Translations under genes and position numbers: made by a program
The notes under the pieces: model-generated
Database searches by the model: none
What the model saw: the letters and a program-made list of their open reading frames with translations, nothing else
What the model was told of the DNA's origin: nothing
Shown: in pieces, positions 1-7,757 of the stretch
Layout: each line of letters begins with the position of its first letter
Position numbering within the stretch: position 1 is the stretch's first letter
Source of the DNA: GCA-2716945 sp964342835
Lineage (GTDB): Bacteria > Pseudomonadota > Gammaproteobacteria > GCA-002705445 > GCA-002716945
Assembly: GCA_964342835.1 (NCBI GenBank)
Contig: CAYFGJ010000021.1
Coordinates: 1 to 13,740 of the forward strand
Direction: 5' to 3'
DNA length: 13,740 bases

Positions 1-28
1 AAAAATTAATGTTATTAATTAAATTATT

Positions 29-3000
29 ATGCATATTTCAGAATTATCAGTAAAACGTCCCGTTCTTGCTGTTGTAATTAGTTTGTTTTTAATTCTTATT
101 GGATTAGCTTCATATGACAAACTAACGATACGTGAATATCCAGATATTGATAGACCTGTTATAACTGTTAAAACTATTTATAGAGGTGCATCATCTGAAA
201 TAATAGAAAGAGATGTCACTCAGGTTTTAGAAGATTCATTAGCTGGAATTTCAGATATAAGAGAAATTTCATCTGAAAGTAGAGATGAATTATCTAAAAT
301 AAGGATTGAATTCAATATAAATCGTAATATGGATAATGCTGCTAATGATGTTAGAGATAAAGTTGCTCGTGCATCATCTTTATTACCAACTGATGCAGAA
401 CAACCCAGAGTGGCAAAATCTGATTCAGATGCTAGAGCTGTAATGTGGATTGGGTTCACAAGTAATCAATTAAACAGTATACAACTTAATGATTATTTAG
501 AGAGAAATATTATCGACAGACTATCAATTTTACCTGGTGTTGCATCAATAACAGTTGGTGGTGAAAGAAAATATGCATTAAGAGTTTGGCTACATCCAGA
601 TAAAATGATGGCTAGAGGAATAACCGTAGAAGACATACTTGCATCAATCAAAAATGCAAATGTTGAAAAACCAGCTGGTAGATTAGAATCAATTGAAAGG
701 GAAATGAGCGTTCAAGTTGATTCTAAATTAACTGATTTAGATATGTTTGAAAAAATAGTTATTAAAGATTATCCACAAGGCCAAGTAAGACTTCAAGATA
801 TTTCTGACATAGAAATTGGAGCAGAAAGCCGAAGAGGTTTCTTACGAGCTAATAATAAGAGCGCAATAGGTTTAGGTGTTGTGAGACAAACTAAATCTAA
901 TGTTCTTGATGTTGCTGCTGCTGTTAAAAACGAGATTAATGAAATTAGAAATATGTTACCTCAAAATATTGAAATGAGTATAGGTTATGATCAATCAGTA
1001 TTTGTGAATGAATCTATTTCAGAAGTTAGATTTGCATTACTAATATCTATGTTAATGGTTATTGGTGTAATTTATTTTTTCCTATATTCGTCAACTGCTA
1101 CATTAATTCCAGCTATTACAATACCAATATCAGTTATATCCACGTTTTTTATTATATATATTTTTGACTATTCATTAAACGTATTAACATTTTTAGCATT
1201 AGTATTAGCCATTGGACTTATTGTAGATGACTCTATTGTAGTTTTAGAAAATATTAAAAGAAGAATTGAAAATGGTGAAAATTCTTATGAAGCGTCTATT
1301 AATGGTGCAAAACAAATAACATTTGTAGTTGTGGCAACTACTATTGTATTAGTAAGTGTATTTCTTCCTTTATCTTTCATGGAAGGAAAAACAGGAAGAC
1401 TTTTTATTGAATTTGGAGTAGTACTTTCATTTTCAGTAATTATTTCAAGTCTGGTTGCATTGACTTTGTCACCAATGTTGTGTTCAAAATTTATGAAAAA
1501 CAATGAAGAATATGCTGAACCTAAATTTATAAAAACATTCAGAAATTATTACTCAAATAGTCTCAAAGATTCACAAGCCAACCCAAAAAAAGTTTATACT
1601 TTTTCACTCATTGCTATATTTATTGCCGTAGTAGTATTTTTCTTCATTCCGAAAGAGCTCGCGCCTACTGAAGATAGAGGAATATTTATTGTTTCAGTCC
1701 AAGGGCCTGATGGATCTACATTAGAATATACGGATAAGATTGTTAAAAATGTTGAACAAGTTTTGTCGGGATATATAGAAAAGAATGAAATAAAAACTAT
1801 TTTTTCTATTGTAGCTCCTGGATTCTCTGGTGAGCCAGGATCAGTAAATTCTGCATTTATTTTTGCTACATTAGAACCATGGGATTCTAGATCAAGACAT
1901 CAAAAAGACATTGTGCGAGAAATATTTCCAAAACTTATTTCTATGCCTGGTGCAAGAATTTTTGCAATTAATCCACCAAGTCTTGGGCAAAGTCCATTTA
2001 AATCTCCTGTTAGATTTGTTATCAGTGGAGATAATTATACAGATGTTGGAAATTGGGGAAATCAAATTCTAGCTGAATCTAATAATCTCAATCTAAGAAA
2101 TGCGAATATTGATTATAAGATTACGAAGCCGAGATTCAATATGAAGATTAATCGTGATAAAGCTTCAGAAATTGGTATTTCAGCTGAAAGAATTGCAAAT
2201 ACATTAGAAACTTTATTTGCATCAAATAGGATTACCACTTTTTCAAGTAAAGGATTAACTTATAATGTAATATTACAAGCAGATAAAGATTTTCGAATTA
2301 ATGCAAATAGTTTAGACAATATATTTATTAAATCTTTTCAATCTGATGACCTTATACCTTTATCAAATTTTGTTGAATACAAAGAAACTTCTACAAGTCA
2401 AAGTTTAAAAAGGATAAACAGAATGCCTTCAACAACCCTGTCTTCTTCATTAGTACCTGGTTATCCATTAGGTAATGCGCTAACAGATTTGATAAATGTT
2501 TCTAAAAATATACTTCCAGTTAATGCTAAACTATCATTTCGTGGCACATCTAAAGAATTTTTTGAATCTGGTAACAGATTAGAATTAACAATTTTGTTTG
2601 CTATACTTGTAGTTTATTTAGTATTGTCTGCTCAATTTGAGAGTTTTAGAAATCCTTTATCTATTATTTTAACAGTACCAATTGCTTTAACTGCTGGATT
2701 ATATACATTATTCATTACCCAATCATCCTTAAATGTTTATAGCCAGATAGGACTTTTAATGTTAATTGGATTAATAACTAAAAATGGAATTCTAGTAGTA
2801 GAGTTTGCTAATCAATTACGAACAGAAGGCAGAAATATTGAAGATGCTATTTTTGAATCATCTATGATCAGATTAAGACCAGTACTTATGACAACAATTT
2901 CTACAATGTTGGGAGCAGTACCGTTAGTTTTGAGTGATGGCGCAGGAGCTGAGAGTAGATATTCAATGGCTGCAGTTGTCCTAGGTGGTATAATGTTATC

Positions 3001-3061
3001 TTCATTAATCACATTATATTTAATTCCAGCTCTTTACAAATATATTGAATCTAAAAAATAA
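29..3061 (+). CDS. RND-superfamily efflux pump inner-membrane permease (AcrB/HAE-1-like)
   Basis: Proton-driven inner-membrane subunit of a tripartite efflux pump, expected to work with a periplasmic adaptor and an outer-membrane channel. The family layout is complete: a first membrane helix at about residues 10-30, a large periplasmic loop to about 335, a helix bundle at about 335-490, a second periplasmic loop at about 545-860, and a final helix bundle. Proton-relay residues are visible: the Asp pair D400/D401 in AIGLIVDDSIVVLENIKRR and the TM10 lysine K918 in GLITKNGILVVEFA. At 1010 residues it is slightly shorter than typical AcrB (about 1050). The substrate cannot be read from sequence; drugs, bile-like compounds or metabolites are all possible. 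No Shine-Dalgarno is seen, and the 28 bases upstream are too short to show whether an adaptor gene precedes it. It ends directly against the stop of a convergent cytochrome gene. Confidence 0.93.
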   Translation: MHISELSVKRPVLAVVISLFLILIGLASYDKLTIREYPDIDRPVITVKTIYRGASSEIIERDVTQVLEDSLAGISDIREISSESRDELSKIRIEFNINRNMDNAANDVRDKVARASSLLPTDAEQPRVAKSDSDARAVMWIGFTSNQLNSIQLNDYLERNIIDRLSILPGVASITVGGERKYALRVWLHPDKMMARGITVEDILASIKNANVEKPAGRLESIEREMSVQVDSKLTDLDMFEKIVIKDYPQGQVRLQDISDIEIGAESRRGFLRANNKSAIGLGVVRQTKSNVLDVAAAVKNEINEIRNMLPQNIEMSIGYDQSVFVNESISEVRFALLISMLMVIGVIYFFLYSSTATLIPAITIPISVISTFFIIYIFDYSLNVLTFLALVLAIGLIVDDSIVVLENIKRRIENGENSYEASINGAKQITFVVVATTIVLVSVFLPLSFMEGKTGRLFIEFGVVLSFSVIISSLVALTLSPMLCSKFMKNNEEYAEPKFIKTFRNYYSNSLKDSQANPKKVYTFSLIAIFIAVVVFFFIPKELAPTEDRGIFIVSVQGPDGSTLEYTDKIVKNVEQVLSGYIEKNEIKTIFSIVAPGFSGEPGSVNSAFIFATLEPWDSRSRHQKDIVREIFPKLISMPGARIFAINPPSLGQSPFKSPVRFVISGDNYTDVGNWGNQILAESNNLNLRNANIDYKITKPRFNMKINRDKASEIGISAERIANTLETLFASNRITTFSSKGLTYNVILQADKDFRINANSLDNIFIKSFQSDDLIPLSNFVEYKETSTSQSLKRINRMPSTTLSSSLVPGYPLGNALTDLINVSKNILPVNAKLSFRGTSKEFFESGNRLELTILFAILVVYLVLSAQFESFRNPLSIILTVPIALTAGLYTLFITQSSLNVYSQIGLLMLIGLITKNGILVVEFANQLRTEGRNIEDAIFESSMIRLRPVLMTTISTMLGAVPLVLSDGAGAESRYSMAAVVLGGIMLSSLITLYLIPALYKYIESKK

Positions 3062-3072
3062 TTATTTTTTAG
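3051..3072. terminator. Perfect 22-bp palindrome across two convergent stop codons; possible bidirectional terminator
   Basis: Each arm reads CTAAAAAATAA followed by its own reverse complement, with the axis exactly between bases 3061 and 3062. On either strand, transcription leaving the gene passes an A-tract followed by a T-tract, the minimal form of a bidirectional intrinsic terminator. The stem is almost pure A:T (one C:G pair at the base), so it would be weak, and a terminator function is inference. Both flanking proteins end in Lys-Lys-stop encoded AAA AAA TAA, which alone could produce the symmetry by chance. Confidence 0.4.
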
Positions 3073-3394
3073 GAAGAACTTTTAGTCCCTTTTGCATAGA
3101 AAAATATAAAGCTAAATCATTTATATCTTGTTCTGTTAAATTAGCTGCAAAACCATTCATGATAGCATTTTTTCTTTTACCTGATTTATATCCTAACAAA
3201 GTATTTACTAAATAGTCTTTATACTGACCTGCAAGCTTCGGATAAATTTTGTTTGTAGAATTTCCATCTATACCATGACATGCAATACAGGTTTGTGATT
3301 TTGATTTTCCAGCTTCATAATTGCCACTTGCATATATATTATTAAATGGAATCAAAAAAAATATAAAATAGATTAGAAATAATTTTTTGATCAT
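3062..3394 (-). CDS. Secreted monoheme class I cytochrome c (c4/c553-like), second gene of the pair
   Basis: Small periplasmic electron carrier of 110 residues. Residues 1-22 form a Sec signal peptide (MIKK followed by a hydrophobic stretch, likely cleaved after YAS). Heme c attaches at CIACH (C36, C39, His40 as the proximal ligand). Met79 in AIMNGF, just before the TEQDINDLALYFS helix, is the probable distal ligand, as in one domain of diheme cytochrome c4. Its ATG overlaps the TGA of the upstream cytochrome gene (ATGA), so the two are probably translationally coupled. Near the sox genes it could accept electrons from SoxAX and pass them to a terminal oxidase; that role is inferred. The specific cytochrome family (c4, c5 or c553) is not certain. 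Confidence 0.88.
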   Translation of the reverse strand: MIKKLFLIYFIFFLIPFNNIYASGNYEAGKSKSQTCIACHGIDGNSTNKIYPKLAGQYKDYLVNTLLGYKSGKRKNAIMNGFAANLTEQDINDLALYFSMQKGLKVLPKK

Positions 3395-3708
3395 TTTATA
3401 GACTCAAAATAGTTAGCAATTTGTTTTATATCTTTATCGCTTAAAGCAGCCGCATTAGCATGCATTGTTCCATGAGTTCTTTCATTATTTCTATATGCTT
3501 TTAATGCAATTTCTATATATCCTGCATGTTGCCCACCTATTTTTGGAACTTTATATGTAGGATAGACATTATTGTACCCAGGAATTGCATGGCATCCTAG
3601 ACATGTTTCAGACTTAGCTTTGCCTTCTGCAATATCATCTGCGAGTGCTAAATTATTTACGATTCCAGTGAGAAGTATTATAAAAATTGATATTACGATT
3701 GATTTCAT
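3391..3708 (-). CDS. Secreted monoheme class I cytochrome c, first gene of the pair
   Basis: Small periplasmic cytochrome of 105 residues from the start chosen here. The signal peptide is MKSIVISIFIILL to about ALA (residues 1-23). The heme site is CLGCH (C36, C39, H40) and the likely distal ligand is Met82 in HGTMHANAAALSDKDI, at nearly the same spacing as in its downstream neighbour. An in-frame ATG six codons earlier (3726) is possible, but it overlaps the extended -10 TGTTATAAT, would sit upstream of the transcript start, and would put MHANLN before the positively charged signal-peptide start; I therefore prefer 3708. It is divergent from aspS and overlaps the next cytochrome gene by four bases. 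It could be half of a split cytochrome c4. The exact electron donor and acceptor are unknown. Confidence 0.86.
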   Translation of the reverse strand: MKSIVISIFIILLTGIVNNLALADDIAEGKAKSETCLGCHAIPGYNNVYPTYKVPKIGGQHAGYIEIALKAYRNNERTHGTMHANAAALSDKDIKQIANYFESIK

Positions 3709-3724
3709 ATTTAAATTAGCATGC

Positions 3725-3755
3725 ATTATAACACTAAATTGAGATAAAAGGACAA
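3725..3755 (-). promoter_or_regulatory. Predicted promoter for the cytochrome pair (extended -10)
   Basis: Read on the minus strand, a consensus extended -10 TGTTATAAT has its TATAAT at 3725-3730, preceded by a 4/6 match to the -35 box (TTGTCC, 3750-3755) with a 19-base spacer. It points at the cytochrome genes, and transcription would start at about 3718, just upstream of the preferred ATG at 3708. It interleaves with the aspS promoter on the other strand. Prediction from consensus only. Confidence 0.5.
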
Positions 3756-3769
3756 ATTTTTTGTATAAT
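3739..3769 (+). promoter_or_regulatory. Predicted sigma70-type promoter for aspS
   Basis: TTGAGA (3739-3744, 5/6 to the -35 consensus) and a perfect TATAAT (3764-3769) are separated by 19 bases. Transcription would begin near 3775-3777, leaving only about five bases before the aspS ATG at 3781, so the message would be nearly leaderless. No Shine-Dalgarno lies in front of aspS, which fits that reading. The promoter probably drives the run through queC. Confidence 0.55.
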
Positions 3770-3780
3770 AGAATTTCGAT

Positions 3781-5547
3781 ATGAAAGATTATTTTTGTAC
3801 TGGAATAAATGAATCGTTACTGAATAAAAAAGTCACAATATCTGGATGGGTTGCCACTAGACGTGATCATGGCGGTGTAATATTTGTTGATTTAAGAGAC
3901 CATACTGGTATTCTTCAAATAGTTTTTAATCCTGAAAATAAAGAAGTATTTAAAAATGCTGAAAATATAAGGAACGAATATGTTATCCAAATCTCAGGTA
4001 AAGTCACGAAAAGAATAGCTGGCACAGTCAATAAAGATCTCCCTACTGGCTCAATAGAAGTTATTGCTGATGATTTAAAAATACTAAATCATTCTAAAAC
4101 ACCACCATTCAAAGTTAATGATGATGAAATCAATGATGATCAACGATTACAATACAGATATATTGATTTAAGAAATCATAGCATGCAAAACAATATAAGA
4201 TTTCGTTCTAAGTTAATACAATTGATTAGAAATTTTTTTCATGAAAAAGAATTTGTTGATATTGAAACACCATTATTAACTAAAACCACACCAGAAGGCG
4301 CAAGAGATTATTTAGTGCCTAGCAGAATACACGATGAAAAATTTTTTGCATTACCACAATCACCCCAATTATTCAAACAAATATTAATGATAGGTGGTTT
4401 TGATAAATATTTTCAAATTGCTAAATGTTTCAGAGATGAAGACTTAAGAGCAGATAGACAACCAGAATTTACACAATTAGATATTGAAATGTCTTTTGTT
4501 GACCAAAAAACTATAATGAATTTGTGTGAAGAATTATTTGTAAAAGTTTTTCAAGATTTGTTAAAAATAAATTCTCCAATAAATTTCAATACATTGGAAT
4601 ATGAACAAGCATTAGATCAATATGGTTGTGATAAACCAGATTTAAGAAATCCATTAAAAATTATAAATATAAAAGAAATAGTTAAAGGTATTGAATTTCA
4701 AGTATTTGCCGACCACGTTGATCAAAAAGATTCAAGAATAGTTGCTTTGAGAGTTCCAAATGGATGTAGTCTATCTAGAAAAGATGTTGATAATTATACT
4801 GAAATGATAAAGAAATTTAAAGCTAAAGGCCTTGCTTATCTAAAATGTGAAAATATTAATGATATAGAAAATGGAATTGTATCTCCGATAAAAAAATTTA
4901 TACCTAACAATGTTTTAGAAAAAATTATAGAAGTTACAGAAGCAGAATCTAATGATTTAATTTTTTTCTCAGCCGATAAAACACACATTGTAAATGATTC
5001 AATGTCATATTTAATTAATCAATTAGGAAAAGATTTGAACTTAATTAAAGATGATTGGAAATTTGTATGGATTATTAATTACCCTTTATTTAAGCTAGAT
5101 ACACTAACTAAAAAATATACATCTATGCATCATCCCTTTACAGCTCCAGAACATGATGATGATTTAAAATTTGAAGATATTTCAAATATTAAATCAAAAG
5201 CTTATGATTTAGTTTTAAATGGAAATGAAATAGGAGGAGGTTCCATAAGAATTCATTCAAAAGACATACAAATGAAAATATTTAATTTACTAGAACTGAA
5301 AGAGAATGAAATTAAAAATAAGTTTGATTTTTTATTGAATGCTTTAGATTACGGATGTCCACCACATGGTGGAATTGCATTTGGTATAGATAGAATAGTT
5401 ATGATCCTACTTCATTTGACATCTATTAGAGATACTATTGCTTTTCCCAAAACCCAATCATCTTCATGTTTACTTACTCATGCACCATCTCATGTTGATT
5501 CAGAACAACTAATTGAACTGAATATCAAAACTTTGAAAAAAAAATGA
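3781..5547 (+). CDS. aspS: Aspartyl-tRNA synthetase, bacterial type, probably non-discriminating (Asp/Asn)
   Basis: Class II synthetase that charges tRNA with aspartate. At 588 residues it has normal bacterial length. An N-terminal OB-fold anticodon-binding domain (about 1-110) is followed by the catalytic core: TPEGARDYLVPSR (170-182), QSPQL (193-197), motif 2 FRDEDLRADRQPEFTQLD (217-234) and motif 3 GGIAFGIDRIVM (530-541). The bacterial GAD insertion lies at about 285-420. In the anticodon domain it has His30 (RRDHGG) and Gly81 (IAGTVN). In Pseudomonas aeruginosa the equivalent His and Gly mark a non-discriminating enzyme that also makes Asp-tRNA(Asn) for GatCAB, whereas the E. coli enzyme reads RRDLGS. 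The Asn role is inferred. The gene ends in a nine-A tract running into the ATG of nadA. Confidence 0.97.
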   Translation: MKDYFCTGINESLLNKKVTISGWVATRRDHGGVIFVDLRDHTGILQIVFNPENKEVFKNAENIRNEYVIQISGKVTKRIAGTVNKDLPTGSIEVIADDLKILNHSKTPPFKVNDDEINDDQRLQYRYIDLRNHSMQNNIRFRSKLIQLIRNFFHEKEFVDIETPLLTKTTPEGARDYLVPSRIHDEKFFALPQSPQLFKQILMIGGFDKYFQIAKCFRDEDLRADRQPEFTQLDIEMSFVDQKTIMNLCEELFVKVFQDLLKINSPINFNTLEYEQALDQYGCDKPDLRNPLKIINIKEIVKGIEFQVFADHVDQKDSRIVALRVPNGCSLSRKDVDNYTEMIKKFKAKGLAYLKCENINDIENGIVSPIKKFIPNNVLEKIIEVTEAESNDLIFFSADKTHIVNDSMSYLINQLGKDLNLIKDDWKFVWIINYPLFKLDTLTKKYTSMHHPFTAPEHDDDLKFEDISNIKSKAYDLVLNGNEIGGGSIRIHSKDIQMKIFNLLELKENEIKNKFDFLLNALDYGCPPHGGIAFGIDRIVMILLHLTSIRDTIAFPKTQSSSCLLTHAPSHVDSEQLIELNIKTLKKK

Positions 5548-6524
5548 CGACATATCAGAATGATTTAATCAAAATAAAACAATTATTAAAAAATAATAAC
5601 GCTAAAATTGTTGCTCATTATTATGTAAATGAAGCTATACAAAAAATAGCAGAAGATACAGGTGGGTGTGTGAGTGATAGTTTGCAAATGGCTAAGTTTG
5701 GAAATGAGCAAAAAGCAACATCTTTAATTGTTGCTGGAGTAAAATTTATGGGAGAAACAGCAAAAATATTAAATCCTGAAAAAAGAATCTATGTATTAGA
5801 TGCTGAAGCTACTTGTTCTTTAGATTTAAGCTGTTCATTTGAAGAGTTTAATACTTTTTGTAAAAAATATCCTGATAGAGAAGTTGTTGTTTATGCAAAT
5901 ACAAGCGCAGATGTTAAATCTATTTCTGATTGGGTAGTAACATCTAGCATGGCAGTTCCATTGATTAGTTACCTCACATCACTTGGTAAGAAAATTATTT
6001 GGGCCCCAGATAAGTATTTAGGTAATTATATTATAGATAAGACTGGAGCTGATATGATTTTGTGGGATGGATCATGTATAGTTCATGAAGAATATAAAAC
6101 TACATCACTAAAAAAACTAATTAATAAATACAAAGATTGTGATGTTCTAGTTCATCCTGAATCTCCTAGAAGTATAATTCAACTAGCTAATGTTGTTGGA
6201 TCAACATCAGAGTTAATTAAAGCATCTAAAAATAGCAAAAAAAAATATATAATAGTTGCAACTGAAAAAAATATATTTTATCAAATGAAAAAACTTTCTC
6301 CAGAGAAGATTTTTATAGAAGCACCTACAGAAGGAGAAGGGGCTACTTGTAAAAGTTGTGGTAAGTGTCCATGGATGGAAATGAATTCAGTACAAAAAAT
6401 TTTAAATGTCTTTGATGAAAAGAATGAAATTAAATTAAGTGAAGATATTATAAGAAAGGCAAAACATCCTATTAATAGAATGATATCCTTTCAAATTAAT
6501 CAATTAACAAATAAAGCATCTTAA
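5544..6524 (+). CDS. nadA: Quinolinate synthase A (NAD biosynthesis)
   Basis: Condenses iminoaspartate (from NadB or aspartate dehydrogenase) with dihydroxyacetone phosphate to make quinolinate, the de novo NAD precursor, using an oxygen-sensitive [4Fe-4S] cluster. The protein is 326 residues. Cluster cysteines are apparent: C91 (ATCSLDLSC), C178 (WDGSCIVHEEY) and C275 in the C-terminal CKSCGKCPWMEMN, the C-x2-C-x2-C form seen in E. coli NadA. Family motifs AHYYVNEAIQ near the N-terminus, GVKFMGETAK and YANTSADVK are present. The start ATG overlaps the aspS stop (ATGA), so translation is probably coupled to aspS. Its place between aspS and yebC is not the usual gammaproteobacterial order. Confidence 0.96.
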   Translation: MTTYQNDLIKIKQLLKNNNAKIVAHYYVNEAIQKIAEDTGGCVSDSLQMAKFGNEQKATSLIVAGVKFMGETAKILNPEKRIYVLDAEATCSLDLSCSFEEFNTFCKKYPDREVVVYANTSADVKSISDWVVTSSMAVPLISYLTSLGKKIIWAPDKYLGNYIIDKTGADMILWDGSCIVHEEYKTTSLKKLINKYKDCDVLVHPESPRSIIQLANVVGSTSELIKASKNSKKKYIIVATEKNIFYQMKKLSPEKIFIEAPTEGEGATCKSCGKCPWMEMNSVQKILNVFDEKNEIKLSEDIIRKAKHPINRMISFQINQLTNKAS

Positions 6525-6532
6525 ATATAATT

Positions 6533-7246
6533 ATGGCAGGACATAGTAAGTGGGCTAATATTCAACATCGCAAAAAAGCACAAGACAATAAAAGAGGTAA
6601 AGTATTTACTAAAATTATTAGAGAGGTGACTGTTGCAGTGAAATTAGGTGGAGCTGATATTGGAAGTAATTCAAGATTAAGGTTGGCAATATCAAAAGCA
6701 AACTCCTCAAATGTGCCGAAAGATACAATTGAAAGAGCTATTAAGAAAGCATCAGGACAGACAAATCAAATTTATGATGAAATAATATATGAAGGTTATG
6801 GGCCTAAAGGAATTGCAATTATTATGGAATGTCTTACAGATAATAAAAACAGAACAGTTTCTGAAATTAGGCATATTTTAGGTAAACATGGCGGCAGTCT
6901 TGGAACCAAAGGATCTGTATCTCACTTATTTAAGAAAGTTGGTATATTTAAATTATTGAATATTACAGAAGAGAAATTATTACATTATATAGATAATATA
7001 AATATTGTTGATTTTGAACTTATTGATAATGATTGCATTATATTTACTGAACCAAATGAGTTATTTGAAATAAAAAAAACTTTTGAAACAAATTCCTTGG
7101 AAGTTGTTAATGAAGAAATTATTATGATTCCATTAAATTTTGTAGATTTAGATGATAATAATAAAGAAAAAATATTAGATTTGTCTAACAAAATTGAAGA
7201 ATTAGATGATGTACAAAATGTATATATGAATATGAACATAAATTAA
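6533..7246 (+). CDS. yebC: YebC/PmpR-family translation or transcription factor
   Basis: YebC-family protein of 237 residues, the standard length. The diagnostic N-terminus MAGHSKWANIQHRKKAQD is followed by KRGKVFTKIIREVTVA and by IYEGYGPKGIAIIMECLTDNKNRT in the second domain. Family members were first described as DNA-binding regulators (PmpR); more recent work ties them to relief of ribosome stalling, notably at proline runs. Which role applies here cannot be told from sequence. It sits 8 bases after nadA and 9 before ruvC, with no clear Shine-Dalgarno. The aspS-yebC-ruvC neighbourhood is common in gammaproteobacteria. Confidence 0.96.
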   Translation: MAGHSKWANIQHRKKAQDNKRGKVFTKIIREVTVAVKLGGADIGSNSRLRLAISKANSSNVPKDTIERAIKKASGQTNQIYDEIIYEGYGPKGIAIIMECLTDNKNRTVSEIRHILGKHGGSLGTKGSVSHLFKKVGIFKLLNITEEKLLHYIDNINIVDFELIDNDCIIFTEPNELFEIKKTFETNSLEVVNEEIIMIPLNFVDLDDNNKEKILDLSNKIEELDDVQNVYMNMNIN

Positions 7247-7255
7247 ATAAAGAAT

Positions 7256-7756
7256 ATGATAAAAATTTTAGGTATAGATCCTGGGACAAATATTACTGGT
7301 TTTGGATTAGTTGAACTATCAGAAGACAATAATCTAAAATATATACATCATGAAATAATTAAAACTGGATTAAAAAATAAATATACAACAAAATTATCAT
7401 TAATTTTTCAGGCTACCAGAAACATAATTGATAAATACAAACCAAATCATGTTGCTGTTGAATCAGTATTTTTTAGTGTTAATGCGGGTACTGCAATAAA
7501 ACTTGGTCAGGCAAGAGGGTCAGCATTATGTGCATGTGGTATTTCTGAATTAGAAATTTTTGAATATAGTCCTAGAAAAGTTAAATTGATACTTACCGAT
7601 AGTGGGGCTTCTGATAAAATAGAATTGCAAAGAAATGTGAAAAAAATTCTAAATATAAGAAGAAAACTTGAAATAGATGGATCAGATGCATTAGCAGTTG
7701 CTATTTGTCATGGAATAATTTTTCAAAATGATATCACTAAAATTAATAGCATATAA
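7256..7756 (+). CDS. ruvC: Holliday junction endodeoxyribonuclease RuvC
   Basis: Resolves Holliday junctions late in recombinational repair by symmetric cleavage, normally guided by the RuvAB branch-migration motor. The protein is 166 residues, close to E. coli RuvC. The four acidic metal ligands of the RNase H-like fold are present: D8 (GIDPGT), E69 (VAVESVFF), D141 and D144 (EIDGSDALAVAICH). RuvA and RuvB genes usually follow directly, but here the next gene is queE with one intervening base, so RuvAB must be encoded elsewhere or be missing. The start is the only ATG that gives the MIKILGIDPGT N-terminus. Confidence 0.96.
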   Translation: MIKILGIDPGTNITGFGLVELSEDNNLKYIHHEIIKTGLKNKYTTKLSLIFQATRNIIDKYKPNHVAVESVFFSVNAGTAIKLGQARGSALCACGISELEIFEYSPRKVKLILTDSGASDKIELQRNVKKILNIRRKLEIDGSDALAVAICHGIIFQNDITKINSI

Positions 7757-7757
7757 T

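Noticed and set aside
1..28. End of an RND adaptor gene before the permease
   Set aside because: Only 28 bases are visible; stop triplets occur in two frames and no coding signal can be judged.
220..459. Minus-strand ORF inside the RND gene
   Set aside because: Antisense shadow: low-complexity Ser/Leu-rich product, no start signal, fully inside a well-supported gene. The same applies to antisense ORFs at 1285-1503, 2812-3012, 6985-7239, 9112-9435 and 9529-9921.
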